From Rhinopithecus roxellana (lineage: Eukaryota > Chordata > Mammalia > Primates > Cercopithecidae), in contig NC_044568.1 in assembly GCF_007565055.1 (NCBI RefSeq), positions 44,534,156 through 44,598,155 on the forward strand: a stretch of 64,000 nucleotides of DNA, read 5' to 3'. Under the pieces are notes generated by a model that made no database searches, was not told where the DNA came from, and worked only from the letters and a program-made list of their open reading frames with translations. The translations under genes and the position numbers were made by a program. Of the stretch, positions 48,801-62,554 are shown one piece after another; the first letter of the stretch is position 1, and each line of letters begins with the position of its first letter.

Positions 48801-50987
48801 TACACCCTTCCCTTCTTGGAACAGTTTCCTAACACTGTTGTTGTGGATTCTGGAAAGTGATATTTGGGAGCGCATAGGGGCCCATGGTGAAAAAGGAACT
48901 ATCCTCACATAAAAACTAGAGAGAAGCTTTCTGAGTGATTGCTTTCTGATGTGTGACTTCATCACACAGAGTTCCACCCTTCCTTCTTTGAACGGGTTGC
49001 TAAAACTGTTGTCGTGGATTCTGCAAGGTGATATTTGGGAGCTCATTGAGACCTATGGTGAAAAAGGAAATATCCTCAGATACAACTGGAAAGAAGCCTT
49101 CTGAGAAACTGCATTGCCATCTGTGAATGCAACTCACAGAGTTACACGTTTCTCTTCATTGATCAGTTTGTTAATACAGTTTTCTGGAAGTCTGTAATTA
49201 GATACTTAATAGCGCAATGAAGCTTACGTTGACAAAGGAAATATCCTCAGATGAAAACTAGAAAGAAGCTTTCTTAGAAACTTCTTGGTGATGTGTGAAT
49301 TCACCTTACAGAGTTACACTTATGTTTCATGGAGGAGTCCATTAACACTGTCTTTGAGGAACCTGAGAAGCCCTTCTTTGGATCGCATTGAGGCCTACGC
49401 TGATAAAGGAAATTTCATCCGTTCACAACGTGAAAGAAGCTTCTGAGAAACTTCTTTCTGATCAGTGAGTTCATCTCACCAACTTGCAACTTCGATCTCA
49501 GGAAGCAGTTTGCTGACAATCGTTTCGTGCAAACTGCAAAGTGATTTTTGTGAACCCATAGGTTTCCCCGTGGTGAAAAAGGAAATATCCTCACAGAATA
49601 ACTAGAGAGAAGCTTTCTGAGAGATTGCTTTCTGATGTGTGACTTCATCACACAGAGTTCCAACCTTCCCTTCTTGGAACAGTTTGCTAACACTGTTGTC
49701 GTGTATTCTGCAAAGTGATATTTGGGAGCTCATTGAGGCCTAGGGTGCAAAAGGAAATATCCTCAGATTAAAACTGGGAAGAGGCCTTCTGAGAAACTGC
49801 ATTGCCATGTGTGAATGCAACTCACAGAGTTACACGTTTCTCTTCAGTGATCAGTTTGTTAACACAGTTTTCTGGAAATCTGCAATTAGATACTTCATAG
49901 CACAATGAAGCTTATGGTGACAAATGCAGATTCCCCAGATGAAAACTAGAAAGAAGTTTTCTGAGAAACTTCTTGGTGATGTGTGAATTCATCTCACAGA
50001 GTTGCACTTACGTTTCGTGGAGCAGTCCATTAACACTGTCCTTGAGGAACCTGAGAAGGGCTTCTTTGGATCGCATTGAGGCCTATGCTGATCAAGGAAA
50101 TTTCATCACTTCAAAACGTAAAAGAAGCTTTCTGAGAAACATCTCTCTGATCAGTGAGTTCAAGTCACAGATTACAACTTAGACTTCAGGAAGCAGTTTG
50201 CTAACACTCTTTTCGTGGAACGTGCAAAGTGATATTTGGGAGCCCATAGGGGCCCATGGTAAAAAAGGAAATATCCTCACATGAAAACTAGAGAGAAGCT
50301 TTCTGAGACATTGTTTTCTGATGTGTGACTTCATCACACAGAGTTCCACCTTTCCCTTCTTGGGACAGTTTTGTAACACTGTTGTGGTGGATTCTGCAAA
50401 GTGAAATTTGGGATCCCATAGGTGCCCATGGTAAAAAAGGAAGTACCTTCACATCATAACTATAGATAAGCTTTCTGAGAGATTGCTTTCTGTTGTGTGA
50501 CTTCATCACCGAGAGTTACACCCTTCCCTTCTTGGAACAGTTTCCTAACACTGTTGTTGTGGATTCTGGAAAGTGATATTTGGGAGCGCATAGGGGCCCA
50601 TGGTGAAAAAGGAAGTATCCTCACATAAAAACTAGAGAGAAGCTTTCTGAGAGATTGCTTTCTGATGTGTGACTTCATCACACAGAGTTCCACCCTTCCT
50701 TCTTGGAACGGGTTGCTAAAACTGTTGTTGTGGATTCTGCAAGGTGATATTTGGGAGCTCATTGAGACCTATGGTCAAAAAGGAAATATCCTCAGATACA
50801 ACTGGAAAGAAGCCTTCTGAGAAACTGCATTGCCATCTGTGAATGCAACTCACAGCGTTACACGTTTCTCTTCATTGATCAGTTTGTTAATACAGTATTC
50901 TGGAAGTCTGTAATTAGATAATTAATAGCGCAATGAAGCTTACGGTGACAAAGGAAATATCCTCAGATGAAAACGAGAAAGAAGCTT
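45840..50987 (+). repeat. Three tandem copies of a 10-monomer higher-order unit (1,716 bp)
   Basis: Approximate copies are 45,840-47,555, 47,556-49,271 and 49,272-50,987. Corresponding points in successive copies are exactly 1,716 bp apart, ten monomers of 171.6 bp. Each unit alternates a 4-monomer and a 6-monomer block (m1 anchors 46298 and 47323, 48011 and 49040, 49731 and 50755). Identity between copies is about 98 percent by eye over the stretches compared. Diagnostic marks are the ataggtttccccgtgg m4, the gaggcctagggtgcaaaagg m1, the gacaaatgcagattcccc m2, the ccatggtaaaaaaggaa m4 and the tgagacctatgg m1. This is the most homogeneous satellite in the window. Confidence 0.93.
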
Positions 50988-53569
50988 TCTTAGAAACTTC
51001 TTGTTGATGTGTGAATTCATCACACAGAGTTACACTTATGTTTCATGGAGCAGTCTATTAACACTGTCATTGAGGAAACTGAGAAGGGCTTCATTGGATC
51101 GCATTGAGGCCTACGCTGATAAAGGAAATTGCATCAGTTCAAAACGTGAAAGAAGCATTCTGAGGAACTTCTTTCTGATCAGTTAGTTCATCTCACAGAC
51201 TTTCAACTTAGACCTCAGGAAACAGTTAGCTAACACTCTTTTCGTAGAAACTGCAAAGTGATATTTGGGAGCCCTTAGGGGCCCATGGTGAAAAAGGAAT
51301 TATCCTTACCTAATAACTAGAGAGAAGCTTTCTGAGAGATTGCTTTCTGATGTGTGACTGCATCACACAGTGTTCCATCCTTCCAGTATTGGAACAGTTT
51401 TGTAACACTGTTGTCGTGCATTCTGCAAAGAGATATTTGTAGCCCTTTGGGGCCCATGGTGAAAAAGGAAGTATCCTCACGTAAAAACTAGAGAGAAGCT
51501 TTCTGAGAGATTGCTTTCTCATGTGTGACTTCATCACACAGAGTTCCACCCTTCCCTTCTTGGAACAGTTTGATAACACTGTTCTCGTGGATTCTGCAAA
51601 CTGATATTTTGGAACTCATTGAGGGCTGTGGTGAAAAAGGTAATATCCTCAGATTAAAACTGGAAAGAAGCCTTCTGAGAAACTGCATTGCCATGTGTGA
51701 ATGCAACTCACAGTGTTACACGTTTCTATTCAGTGATCAGTTTGTTAACACAGTTTTCCGGAAGTCTGAAATGAGATACTTCATAGCGCAATGAAGCTTA
51801 CGGTGACATAGGAAATATCCTCACATGAAAACTAGAAAGAATCTTTCATAGAAACTTATTGGTGATGTGTGAATTCATCTCACAGAGTTACACTTGTGTT
51901 TTGTGGTGCAGTCCATTAACAATGTCTTTGAGGAACCAGAGAAGGGCTTCTCTGGATTGCATTGAATCCTACGCTGATAAAGGAAATTTCATCAGATCAA
52001 AAAGTGAAAGAAGCTTTCTGAGAAACTTCTTTCTGATCAGTGAGTTCATCTAACAGACTTACAATTAGACCTCAGGAAGCAGTTTGCTAACACTCTTTTC
52101 GTGGAAACTGCAAAGTGATATTTGGAAGCCCATATGGGGCTCATGGTGAAAAAGGAAATATCCTCACATATTAACTAGAGAGAAGCCTTCCGAGAGATGG
52201 CTTTCTGATGTGTGACTTCATCACACAGAGTTCCACCCTTCCCTTCCTGGAACAGCTTGCTAACACTGTTGTCGTGGATTCTGCGAAGTGATATTTGGGA
52301 GCTCATTGAGCCCTATGGTGAAAAAGGATATAACCTGAGATTGAAACTGGAAAGAAGCCTTCTGAGAAACTGCATTGCCCTGTGTGAATGCAGCTCACAG
52401 AGTTACACGTGTCTCTTCAGTGAACAGTTTGTTAACACAGTGTTCTGGAAATCTGCAATTAGATACTACATAGCCCAGTGTAGCTTGCGGTGACATAGGA
52501 AATATCCTCAGATGACAACTAGAAAGAAGCTTTCTTAGGAACTTCTTGGTGATGTCTGATTTCATCTCACAGAGTTACCATTATGTTATGTGGAGCAGTC
52601 CATTAACACTGTCTTTGAGGAACCTGACAAGGGCTTCTTTGGATCACATTTAGGCCTACGCTGATAAAGGAAATTTCATCAGTTCAAAACGTGAAAGAAG
52701 CTTTCTGAGAAACTCCTTTATGATCAGTGAGTTCATCTCACAGACTTACAACTTGTACCTCAGGAAGCAGTTTGCTAACAATCTTTTCATGGAAACTGCA
52801 AAGTGATATTTGGGAGCCCATAGAGGCCCATGGTGAAAAGGGAAGCTTCCTCACATAAAAACAAGAAAGAAGCTTTCTGAGAGATTGCTTTCTGATGTGT
52901 GTCTTCATCACACAGAGTTCCACCCTTCCCTTCTTGGAAGAGTTTGCTAACACTGTTGTCGCGGATTCTGCAAGGTGATATTTGGGAGCCCATAGGGGCC
53001 CATATGGAAAAGGAAGTATCCTCATATAATAACTAGAGAGAAGCTTTCTGAGAGTTTGCTTTCTGATGTGTAACTTCATCACACAGAGTTCCACCCTTCC
53101 CTTCTAGGAACAGTTTGCTAACACTGTTGTCGTGGATTCCGCAAAGCGATATTTGGGAGCCCATATGGGTCCAGGGTGAAAAAGGAAGTATCCTCACATA
53201 AAAATTAGAGAGAAGCTTTTTGAGAGATTGCTTTATGATGTGTGACTTCATCACACAGACTTCCACCCTTCCCTTCATGGAACAGTTTGATAACACTGTT
53301 GTCGTGGATTCTGCAAAGTGACATTTGGGTGCTCATTGAGGGCTATGGTGAAAAGGAAATATCCTCAGATTAAAACAGGAAAGAAGCCTTCTAAGAAACT
53401 GCATTGCCATGTCTGAATGGAACTCACAGATTTACACGTTTCTCTTCACAGATCAGTTTGTTAACACGGTTTCTGGAAACCTGCAGTTAGATACTTAGTA
53501 CCGCAATGAAGCTTACGGTGACAAAGGAAATATCCTCAGATGAAAACTAGAAAGAAGATTTCGTAGAAA

Positions 53570-54700
53570 CTGCTTGGTGATGTGTGAATTCATCTCACAG
53601 AGTTACTCTTGCGTTTCGTGGAGCAGTCCATTAACACTGTCTTTGAGGTACCTGAGAAGGGCTTCTTTGGATCGCATTGAGGCCTATGCTGATAAACGAA
53701 ATTTCATTAGTTCAAAACGTGAAAGAAGCTTTCTGAGAAACTTCTTTCTGATCAGTGAGATCATCTCAAAGATTTATAACTTAGATATCAGGAGGCAGTT
53801 TTCTAACACTCTTTTCGTGGAAACTGCAAAGTTATATTTCGGAGCCCTTAGGGGCCCATGGTGAAAAAGGAAGAATCCTCACCGAATAACTAGAGAGAAG
53901 CTTTCTGAGAGATTGCTTTCTGATGTGTGACTTCATCACACAGAGTTTCACCCTTCCCGTCTGGGAACAGTTTGCTAACACTGTTGTCATGGATTCTGCA
54001 AAGTGATATTTGGGAACCCATAGGGGCCCATGGTGAAAAAGGATCAGTGATCAGTGAATATCCTCATATAATAACTAGAGAGAAGCTTTCGGAGAGATTG
54101 CTTTCTGATGTGTGACTTCATCACACAGAATTCCACCCTACGATTCTTGGAACAGTTTGCTAACACTGTTGTCGTGGATTCTGGAAAGTGATATTTGGGA
54201 GCTCATTGAGGGCTACAGTGAAAAAGGAAATATCCTCAGATTAAAACTGGAAAGAAGCCTTCTGAGAAACTGCATTGCCATGTGTGAATGCAAGTCATAG
54301 AGTTACACGTTTCTCTTCAGTGATCAGTTTGTTAACACAGTGTTCTGGAAATCTGCAATGAGATACTTCATAGTGCAATGAAGCTTACGGTGACAAAGGA
54401 AATATCCTCAGATGAAAACTGGTGGAAAGCTTTCTTAGAAACTTCTTAGTTATGTGTGAATTCATCTCACTGAGTTACACTTAAGTTTCGGGGAGCAGTG
54501 CATTAACACTGTCTTTGAGGAACCTGAGAAGAGCTTCTTTGGATCGCAATGAGGCCTACGCTGATAAAGGAAATTTCCTCAGTTCCAAAAGTGAAGGAAG
54601 CTTTCTGAGAAACTTCTTTCTGATCAGTGAGTTCATCTCACTCACTTACAACTTAGACCTCAAGAAGCAGTTTGCTAACACTCTTTTCATGGAAACTGCA
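53570..54700 (+). repeat. Dispersed three-copy satellite segment, copy 2
   Basis: Related to 13,840-15,000 and 61,120-62,430. Shared marks are gagatcatctcaaagattta and atatcaggaggcagttttct in m3, cccttaggggcc with gaagaatcctcacc in m4, gaattccaccctacgattc, and an m1 followed by gcaatgaggcc in m3. An extra 12 bp near 54,041-54,058 (ggatcagtgatcagtgaata) is shared only with 61,591-61,608. Confidence 0.8.
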
Positions 54701-57700
54701 AAGTGATATTTGGGAACCCATAGGGGCCCATGGTGAGAAAGGAAATATCCTCACATAATAACTAGAGAGAAGATTTCTGAGAGATTGTTTTCTGATGTGT
54801 GACTTCATCTCACCGAATTCCACACTTCCCGTATTGGAACAGATTTCTAACACTGTTGTCGTGGTTTCTGCAAAGTGATATTTTGAGCCTATATTGGCCC
54901 TTGGTGAAAAAAGAATTGTCCTCACATAAGGACTAGAGAGAAGTTTCTGAGAGACTGCTTTCTGATGTGTGACTTCATCACACAGATTTCCACCCTTCCC
55001 TTCCTGGAACAGTTTGTTAATACTGTCATCGTGGATTCTGCAAAGTGATATTTGGGAGCTCTTTGAGGGCTATGGAGAGAAAGGAAATATTCTCAGATTA
55101 AAACTGAAAAGAAGCCTTCAGAGAAACTGCATTGCCACGTGTGAATGCAACTCACAGAGTTACACATTTCTCTTCAGTGATCAGTTTGTTAACAAAGTTT
55201 TCTGTAAATCTGCAAATAGAAACTTCATAGCACAATGAAGCTTACGGTGACAAAGGAAATATCCTCAGATGAAAACTAGAAAGAAGCATTCTTAGAAACT
55301 TCTTGTTGATTTGTGAATTCATCTCTCAGAGTTACACTTATGTTTCGTGGAGCAGTCCATTAACACTGTCTTTGAGGAACCTGAGAAGTGCTTCTTTGGA
55401 TCGCATTGAGGCCTACGCTGATAAAGGAAATTTCCACAGCTCAAAACGTGAAAGAAGCTTTCCGAGAAACTTCTTTCTGATGAGTGAGTTCATCGCACAC
55501 ACTTACAACTTAGACCTCAGTAAGCAGTTTGCTTACACTCTTTTCGTGGAAACTGCAAAGTGATATTTGGGAGCCCATAGGGGCCCATGGTGAAATAGAA
55601 AATATCCTCACACAATAAGTAGAGAGAAGCTTTCTGAGATATTGCTTTCTGATATGTGACTTCAGCACACAGGGTTCCAACCTTCCCTTCTTGGAACAGT
55701 TTGCTAACACTGTTGTCGGGGATTCTGCAAAGTGATATTTGGGAGCCCATAGGGGCCCATGGTGAAAAAGGATGTATCTTCACAAAAAACCAGAGAGAAG
55801 ATTTCTGAGAGATTGCTTTCGTGTATGTGACTTCATCACACACAGTTCCACCCTTCCCTTCTTGGAACAGTTTGCTCACACTGTTGTCGTGTATTCTGCA
55901 ATGTGATATTTGGGAGCCCATAGAGGCCCAGGGTGAAAAAGGAAGTATCCTCACATAATAACTAGAGAGAAGCTTTTTGAGAGATTGCTTTGTGATACGT
56001 GACTTCATCACACAGAGTTCCACCCTTCCCTTCCTGGAACAGTTTGCTAACACTGTTGTCGTGGATTGTGCCAAGTGATCTTTGGGAGCTCATTGAGGGC
56101 TATGGTGAAAAAGGAAATATTCTCAGTTTAAAACTGAAAAGAAGCCTTTTGAGAAACTGCATTGCCATGTGTGAATGCAACTCACAGAGTTACACGTTTC
56201 TCTTCAGTGATCAGTTTGTTAACACACTTTTCTGGAAATCTGCAATTAGATACTTCACAGCGCAATGAAGCTTATGGTGACAAAGGAAATATCCTCAGAT
56301 GAAAAGTGGAAAGAAGCTTACTTAGAAACTTCTTGGTGATGTGTGAATTCATCTCACAGAGTTACAGTTATGTATCGTGGAGCAGTCCATTAACACTGTT
56401 TTTGAGGAACCTGAGAAGGGCTTCTTTGGATTGCATTGAGGTCTACACTGATAAAGGAAATTTCATCAGTTCAAAACGTGAAAGAAGCTTCCTGAGAAAC
56501 TTCTTTCTGATCAGTGAGTTCATCTCACAGACTTACAACTTAGACCTCAGGAAGTAGTGTGCTAACACTCGTTTCGTGGAAACTGCAAAGTGATATTTGG
56601 GAGCCAAGCGGGGCCAATGGTGAAAAAGGAAATATCTTCACATAATAACTAGAAAGAAGCTTTCTGAGGGATTGCTGTCTGATGTGTGACTTCATCACAC
56701 AGAGTTCCAGCCTTCCCTTCTTGGGACAGTTTGCTAACAGTCTTTTCGTGGAAACTGCAAAGTGATATTTGGGAGCCCACAGGGGCCCTTGGTGCAAAAG
56801 GAAATATCCTCACATATTAAGTAGAGAGAAGCTTTCTGAGAGATTGCTATCTGTTGTGTGACTTCATCACCCAGAGTACCACCCTTCCCTTCTTGGAACA
56901 GTGTGCTAACACTGTTGTCGTGGATTCTGCAAAGTGATATTTGGGAGCTCATTGAGGGCTATGGTGAAAAAGGAAATATCCTCAGATTAAAACTGGAAAG
57001 AAGCCTTCAGAGAAACTGCATTGCCATGTGTGAATGCAACTCACACAGTTACACGTTTCTCTTCAGTGACAAGTTTGTTAACACAGTTTTCTGGAAATCT
57101 GCAATTAGATATTTCGTATCTCAATGAAGCTTACGGTGACAAAGGAAATATCCTCAGATGAAAAGTAGAAAGAAGCTGTCTTAGAAATTTCTTGGTGATG
57201 TGTGAATTCATCTTACAGAGTTACACTTATGTTTCGTGGAGAGTCCATTAACACTGTCTTTGAGGAAACTGAGAAGGGCTTCTTTGGATCGCATTGAGGC
57301 CTACGCTGATAAAGGAAATTTCATCAGTTCAAAACGTGAAAGAAACTTTCTGCAAACTTCTTTCTGATCAGTGATTTCATCTAACAGACTTACAACTTAG
57401 ACCTCAGGAAGCAGTTTGCTAACACTCTTTTCCTGGAAACTGCAAAGTTATATTTGGGAGCCCATAGGGGCTCATGGTGAAAAAGGAAGTATCCTCACAT
57501 AAAAAATAGAGAGAAGCTTTCTGAGAGATTGCTTTCTGATATGGGGCTTCATCACACAGAGTTCCAACTTCCCTTAATGGAACAGTTTGCTAACACTGCT
57601 GTCGTGGATTCTGCAAAGTGATAATTGGTAGCACATAGGGGCCCATGGCGAAGAAGGAAGTATCCTCACATAAAAACTAGAGAGAAGCTTTCTGAAAGAT

Positions 57701-58308
57701 GGTTTTCTGATGTGTGACCTCATCACCCAGTGTTCCACCCTTCCCTTCTTGGAATAGTTTGCTAAAACTGTTGTCGTGGATTGTGCAAAGTGATATTTGG
57801 GAGCTCATTTAGGGCTATGGTGAGAAAGGAAATATCCTCAGATTGAAACTGGAAAAAGCCTTCTTAGAAACTGCATTACCATGTGTGAATGCAACTCACA
57901 GAGTTACACGTTTCTCTTCAGTGATCAGTTTGTTAAGCAGTTTTCTGGAAATCTGCAATTAGATACCTCATAGTGCAATGATGCTTACGGTGACAAAGGA
58001 AATATCCTCAGATGAAAACTAGCTTTCTTGGAAACTTCTTAATGATGTGTGAATTCATCTCAGTGAGTTACACTTACGTTTCCTGGAGCAGTCCATGAAC
58101 ACTGTCTTTGAGGAATCTGAGAAGGTCTTCTTCGGATCGTTATGAGGCCTATGCTGATAAAGGAAATTTCCTCAGTTCAAAACGTGAAAGAAGCTTTCTG
58201 AGAAACTTCTTTCTGATCAGTGATTTCATCACACAGACTTACAAATTAGACCTCAGGAAGCAGTTAGCTAACAGTCTTTTCGTGGAAACTGCAAAATGAT
58301 ATTTTGGA

Positions 58309-58480
58309 GCCCATGGGGGCCCATGGTGAAAAAGGAAATATCCTAGGATTGAAACTGGAAAGAAGCCTTCTGAGAAACTGCATTGCCATGTGTGAATGCA
58401 ACTCCCAGAGTTACATGTTTCTCTTCAGTGATCAGTTTGTTAACACAGTTTTCTGGAAATCTGCAATGAGATACTTCATA
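58309..58480 (+). repeat. Hybrid m4/m1 alpha monomer
   Basis: Begins as m4 (gcccatgggggcccatgg) and continues as m1 (taggattgaaactggaaag, gccttctgagaaactgcatt, acatgtttctcttcag). The switch is between about 58,325 and 58,350, over the shared ggtgaaaaaggaaatatcct block. It is the mirror image of the hybrid at 23,340-23,511. Confidence 0.8.
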
Positions 58481-61119
58481 GCGCAATGAAGCTTACGGTG
58501 ACAAAGGAAATATCCTCAGATGAAAACTAGAAAGAAGCTTTCCTAGAAACTCCTTGGTGATGTGTGAATTCATCTCACAGAGGTACACTTATGTTTCATG
58601 GAGCAGTCCATTAACAGTGTCTTTGAGGAACCTGAGAAGGGCTTCTTTGGATAGCATTGAGGTCTACGCTGATAAAGGATATTTCATCAATTCAAAACGT
58701 GAAAGCAGTTTCTGAGAAACTTCTTTCTGATCAATGAGTTCATCTCACAGACTGACAACTTAGACAGGAGGCAGTTTTTTTTAACACTTTTTTCGTGGAA
58801 ACTGCAAAGTGATATTTGGGAGCCCATAGGGGCCCATGCTGAAAATTAAATATCTTAACATTATAACTATAGAGAACCTTTCTGAGAGATTGCTTTCTGA
58901 TGTGTGACTTCATCACACAGAGTTCCACCCTTCCCTTCTTGGAACAGTTTTGTAACACTGTTGTCGTGGATTCTGCAAACTGATATTTGGGAGCCCATAG
59001 GGGCCCATGGTAAAAAAGGAAGTATCCTCACATAATAACTAGAGAGAAGTTTTCTGAGGGTTTGCTTTCTGATATGTGACTTCATCACACAGTGTTCCAC
59101 CCTTCCCTTCTTGCAACAGTTTGCTAACACTGTTGTTATGGATTCTGCAAAGTGATATTTCAGAGCTCATTGAGAGCTATGGTGAAAAAGGAAATATTCT
59201 CAGATTAAAACAGGAAAGAAGACTTCTGAGAAACTGCATTGAAGTGTGAGAATGCAACTCATAGAGTTACACATTTCTTTTCAGTTATCAGTTTGTTAAC
59301 ACAGTGTTCTGGAAATCTGCAGTTAGATACTTCATAGCGCAATGAAGCTTGCGGTGACAAAGGAAATATCCTCAGATGAAAACTAGAAAGAAGCTTTCTT
59401 AGAAACTTCTTGGTGATGTGTGAATTCAACTCACAGAGTTACACTTATCTTTCGTGGAGGAGTTCATTAACACTGTCTTTGAGGAAACTTGGAAGGGCTT
59501 CGTTGGATCGCATTGAGGCTTACGCTGATAAAGGAAATTACATGAGTTCAATACGTGAAAGAAGTTTTATGAGAAACTTATTTCTGACCAGTGAGTTCAT
59601 CTCACAGACTTACCACTTAGACCTCAGGAAGCAGTTTGCTAACAATCTTTTCGAGCAAACTGCAAAGTGATATTTTGGTAGCCATAGGTTTCCCCATGGT
59701 GAAAAAGGAAATATCCTCACATAATAAGTAATGAGAAGCTTTCTGAGAGATTGCTTTCTGATGTGTGACTTCATCACACAGAGTTCCATCCTTCCCTTCT
59801 TGGAACAGTTTGCTAACACTGTTGTCGTGGATTCTGCAAAGTGATATTTGGGAGCCCATAGGGGCCCAGGGAGAAAAAGGAAGTTTCCTCACATAAAAAC
59901 TAGAGAGAACCTTTCTGAGAGCTTGCATTCTGATGTGTGACTTCATCACACATAGTTCCACCCTTCCGTTTTTGAAGCAGTTTGCTAACACTGTTGTCGT
60001 GGATTCTGCAAAGTGATATTTGGGAGCTCATTGAGGGCTATGGTGAAAAAGGAAATATCCTCATATTAAAACTGGAAAGAAGCCTTCTGAGAAACTGCAT
60101 TGCCATGTGTGAATGCACCTCACAGAGTTACACGTTTCTTTTCAGTGATCAGTTTGTTAACACAGTTTTCTGGAAATCTGCAATTAGATACTTGATAGTG
60201 CAATGAAGCTTACGGTGACAAAGGAAATATCCTCAGATGAAAACTAGAAGGAAGCTTTCTGAGAAACTTCTTGGTGATGTGTGAATTCATCTCACAGCGT
60301 TACACTTATGTTTCGTGGAGCAGTCCATTAACACTGTCTTTGAGGAGAATGAGAAGGGCTTCTTTGGATTGCATTGAGGCCTACGCTGATAAAGGAAATT
60401 TCATCAGTTCAACACTTGAAAGAAGCTTTCTGAGAAACTACTTTCTGATCAGTGAGTTCGTCTCGTAGACTTAACTTACACCTCATGAAACAATTTGCTA
60501 ACACTCTTTTCGTGGAAACTGCAAAGTGATATTTGGGAGCCCATAGGGGACCTAGGTGAAAAAGGAAATATCCTCACATAATAACTAGAGAGAAGCTCTC
60601 TGAGAGATTGCTTTCTCATGTGTGAATTCATCACACACAGTTCCACCCTTCTCTTCTTGGAACAGTTTGGTAACACTGTTGTTGTGGATTCTGCAAAGTG
60701 ATATTTGGGAGCCCATAGAGGCCCATGGTGAAAAAGGAAGTATCCTCACATGAAAACCAGAGAGAAGCTTTCTGAGAGATTGTTTTCTGATGTGTGACTT
60801 CATCTCACAGAGTTCCCCCCTCCAATTCGTGGAACAGTTTGCTAACACTGTTGTCGTGGATTCTGCAAAGTGATATTTGGGAGCTCCTGTGGGCTATGGT
60901 GAAAAAGGAAATATCCTCAGATTAAAACTGGAAAGAAGCCTTCTGAGAAACTGCATTGCCCTATGTGAATGCATCTCACAGAGTTACACGTTTCTCTTCA
61001 GTGATCAGTTTGTTAACACAGTTTTCTTTAAATCTGCAATTAGATAGTCCATAGCGCAAAGAAGCTTACGGGGACAAAGGAAATATCCTCAGACGAAAAC
61101 TAGAAAGAAGCTTTTGTAG

Positions 61120-62430
61120 AAACTTCTTGATGTGGGAATTCATCTCTCCGAGTTACACTTATGTTTCGTGGAGCAGTTCATTAACACTGTCTTTGAGGAA
61201 CCTGAGAAGGGCTTCTATGTATCGCATTGAGGCCTACGCTGATAAAGGAAATTTCATTAGTTCAAAACGTGAAAGAAGCTTTCTGGGAAACTTCTTTCTG
61301 CGCAGTGAGATCATCTCAAAGACTTATATCTTAGATCTCAGGAGGCAGTTTTCTAACACTCTTTTCGTGGAAACTGCAAAGTGATATTTGGGAGCCCTTA
61401 GGCGCCCATGGTGAAAAAGGAAGAATCCTCACCTAAAAACTAGAGAGAAGCTTTCTGAGATATTGCTTTCTGATGTGTGACTTCATCACACAGAGTTCCA
61501 CCCTTCCCTTCTGGGAACAGTTTGCTAACAATGTTGTCATGGATTCTGCAAAGTGAAAATTGGGAGCCCATGGGGGCCCATGGTGAAAAAGGATCAGTGA
61601 TGAGTGAATATCCTCACATAATAACTAGAGAGAAGCTTTCTGAGAGATGGCTTTCTGATGTGTGACTTCATCACACAGAATTCCACCCTACGATTCTTGG
61701 AACAGTTTGCTAACACTGTTGTCGTGCATTCTGCAAAGAGATATTTGGGTGCCCTCAGGGGCTAATGGTGAAAAAGGAACTATCCTCACATAATAACTAG
61801 AGAGAAGCTTTCTGAGAGATTCCTTTCCGATGTGTGATTTCATCACACAGAGTTCCACCCTTCCCTTCTTGGAACAGTTTGCTAACACTGTTGTCGTGGA
61901 TTCTGGAAAGTGATATTTGGGAGCTCATTGAGGGCTATGGTGAAAAAGGAAATATCCTCAGATTAAAATTGGAAAGAAGCCTTCTGAGAAACTGCATTGC
62001 CATGAGTCAATGCAACTCACAGAGTTACACGTTTCTCTTCAGTGATCAGTTTGGTAACACAGTTTTCGGGAAATCTGAAATGAGATACTTCATAGCGCAA
62101 TGAAGCTTATGGTGACAAAGGAAATATCCTCAAATGAAAGCTAGAAAGAAGCTTTCTTAGAAACTTCTTAGTTATGTGTGAATTCATCTCACTGAGTTAC
62201 ATTTATGTTTCGTGGAGCAGTCCATTAACACTGTCTTTGAGGAACCTGAGAAGGGCTTCTTGGATTGCAATGAGGCCTACGCTGATAAAGGAAGTTTCAT
62301 TATTTCAAAACGTGAAAGAAGCTTTCTGAGAAACTTCTTTCTGATCAGTGAGTTCTTCTCACAGACTTACAACCTAGACCTCAGGAAGCAGTTTGCTAAC
62401 ACTATTTTCGTGGATTCTGCAAAGTGATAT
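61120..62430 (+). repeat. Dispersed three-copy satellite segment, copy 3
   Basis: Related to 13,840-15,000 and 53,570-54,700. Offset to copy 2 at the shared 12-bp insertion is 7,550 bp (44 monomers), and offset to copy 1 is 47,474 bp at the gccctcaggggc m4. Copy 1 lacks the monomer that carries the insertion, and its gaattccaccctaagattc monomer directly follows the gaagaatcctcacc start, which suggests loss of one m4. Confidence 0.8.
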
Positions 62431-62554
62431 GTGGGAGCCCATAGGGGCCCATGGTGAGAAAGGAAGTATCCTCACATAAATACTAGACAGAAGCTTTCTG
62501 AGAGTTTGCCTTCTGATGTGTGACTTCATCACACAGAATTCCACCCTTCCCTTC

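Noticed and set aside
10290..62070. Scattered cggg or cccg sites as possible CENP-B boxes (for example near 10,300, 28,257, 41,112, 54,490, 55,710, 62,065).
   Set aside because: None has the required TTCG and A at the correct spacing on either strand.
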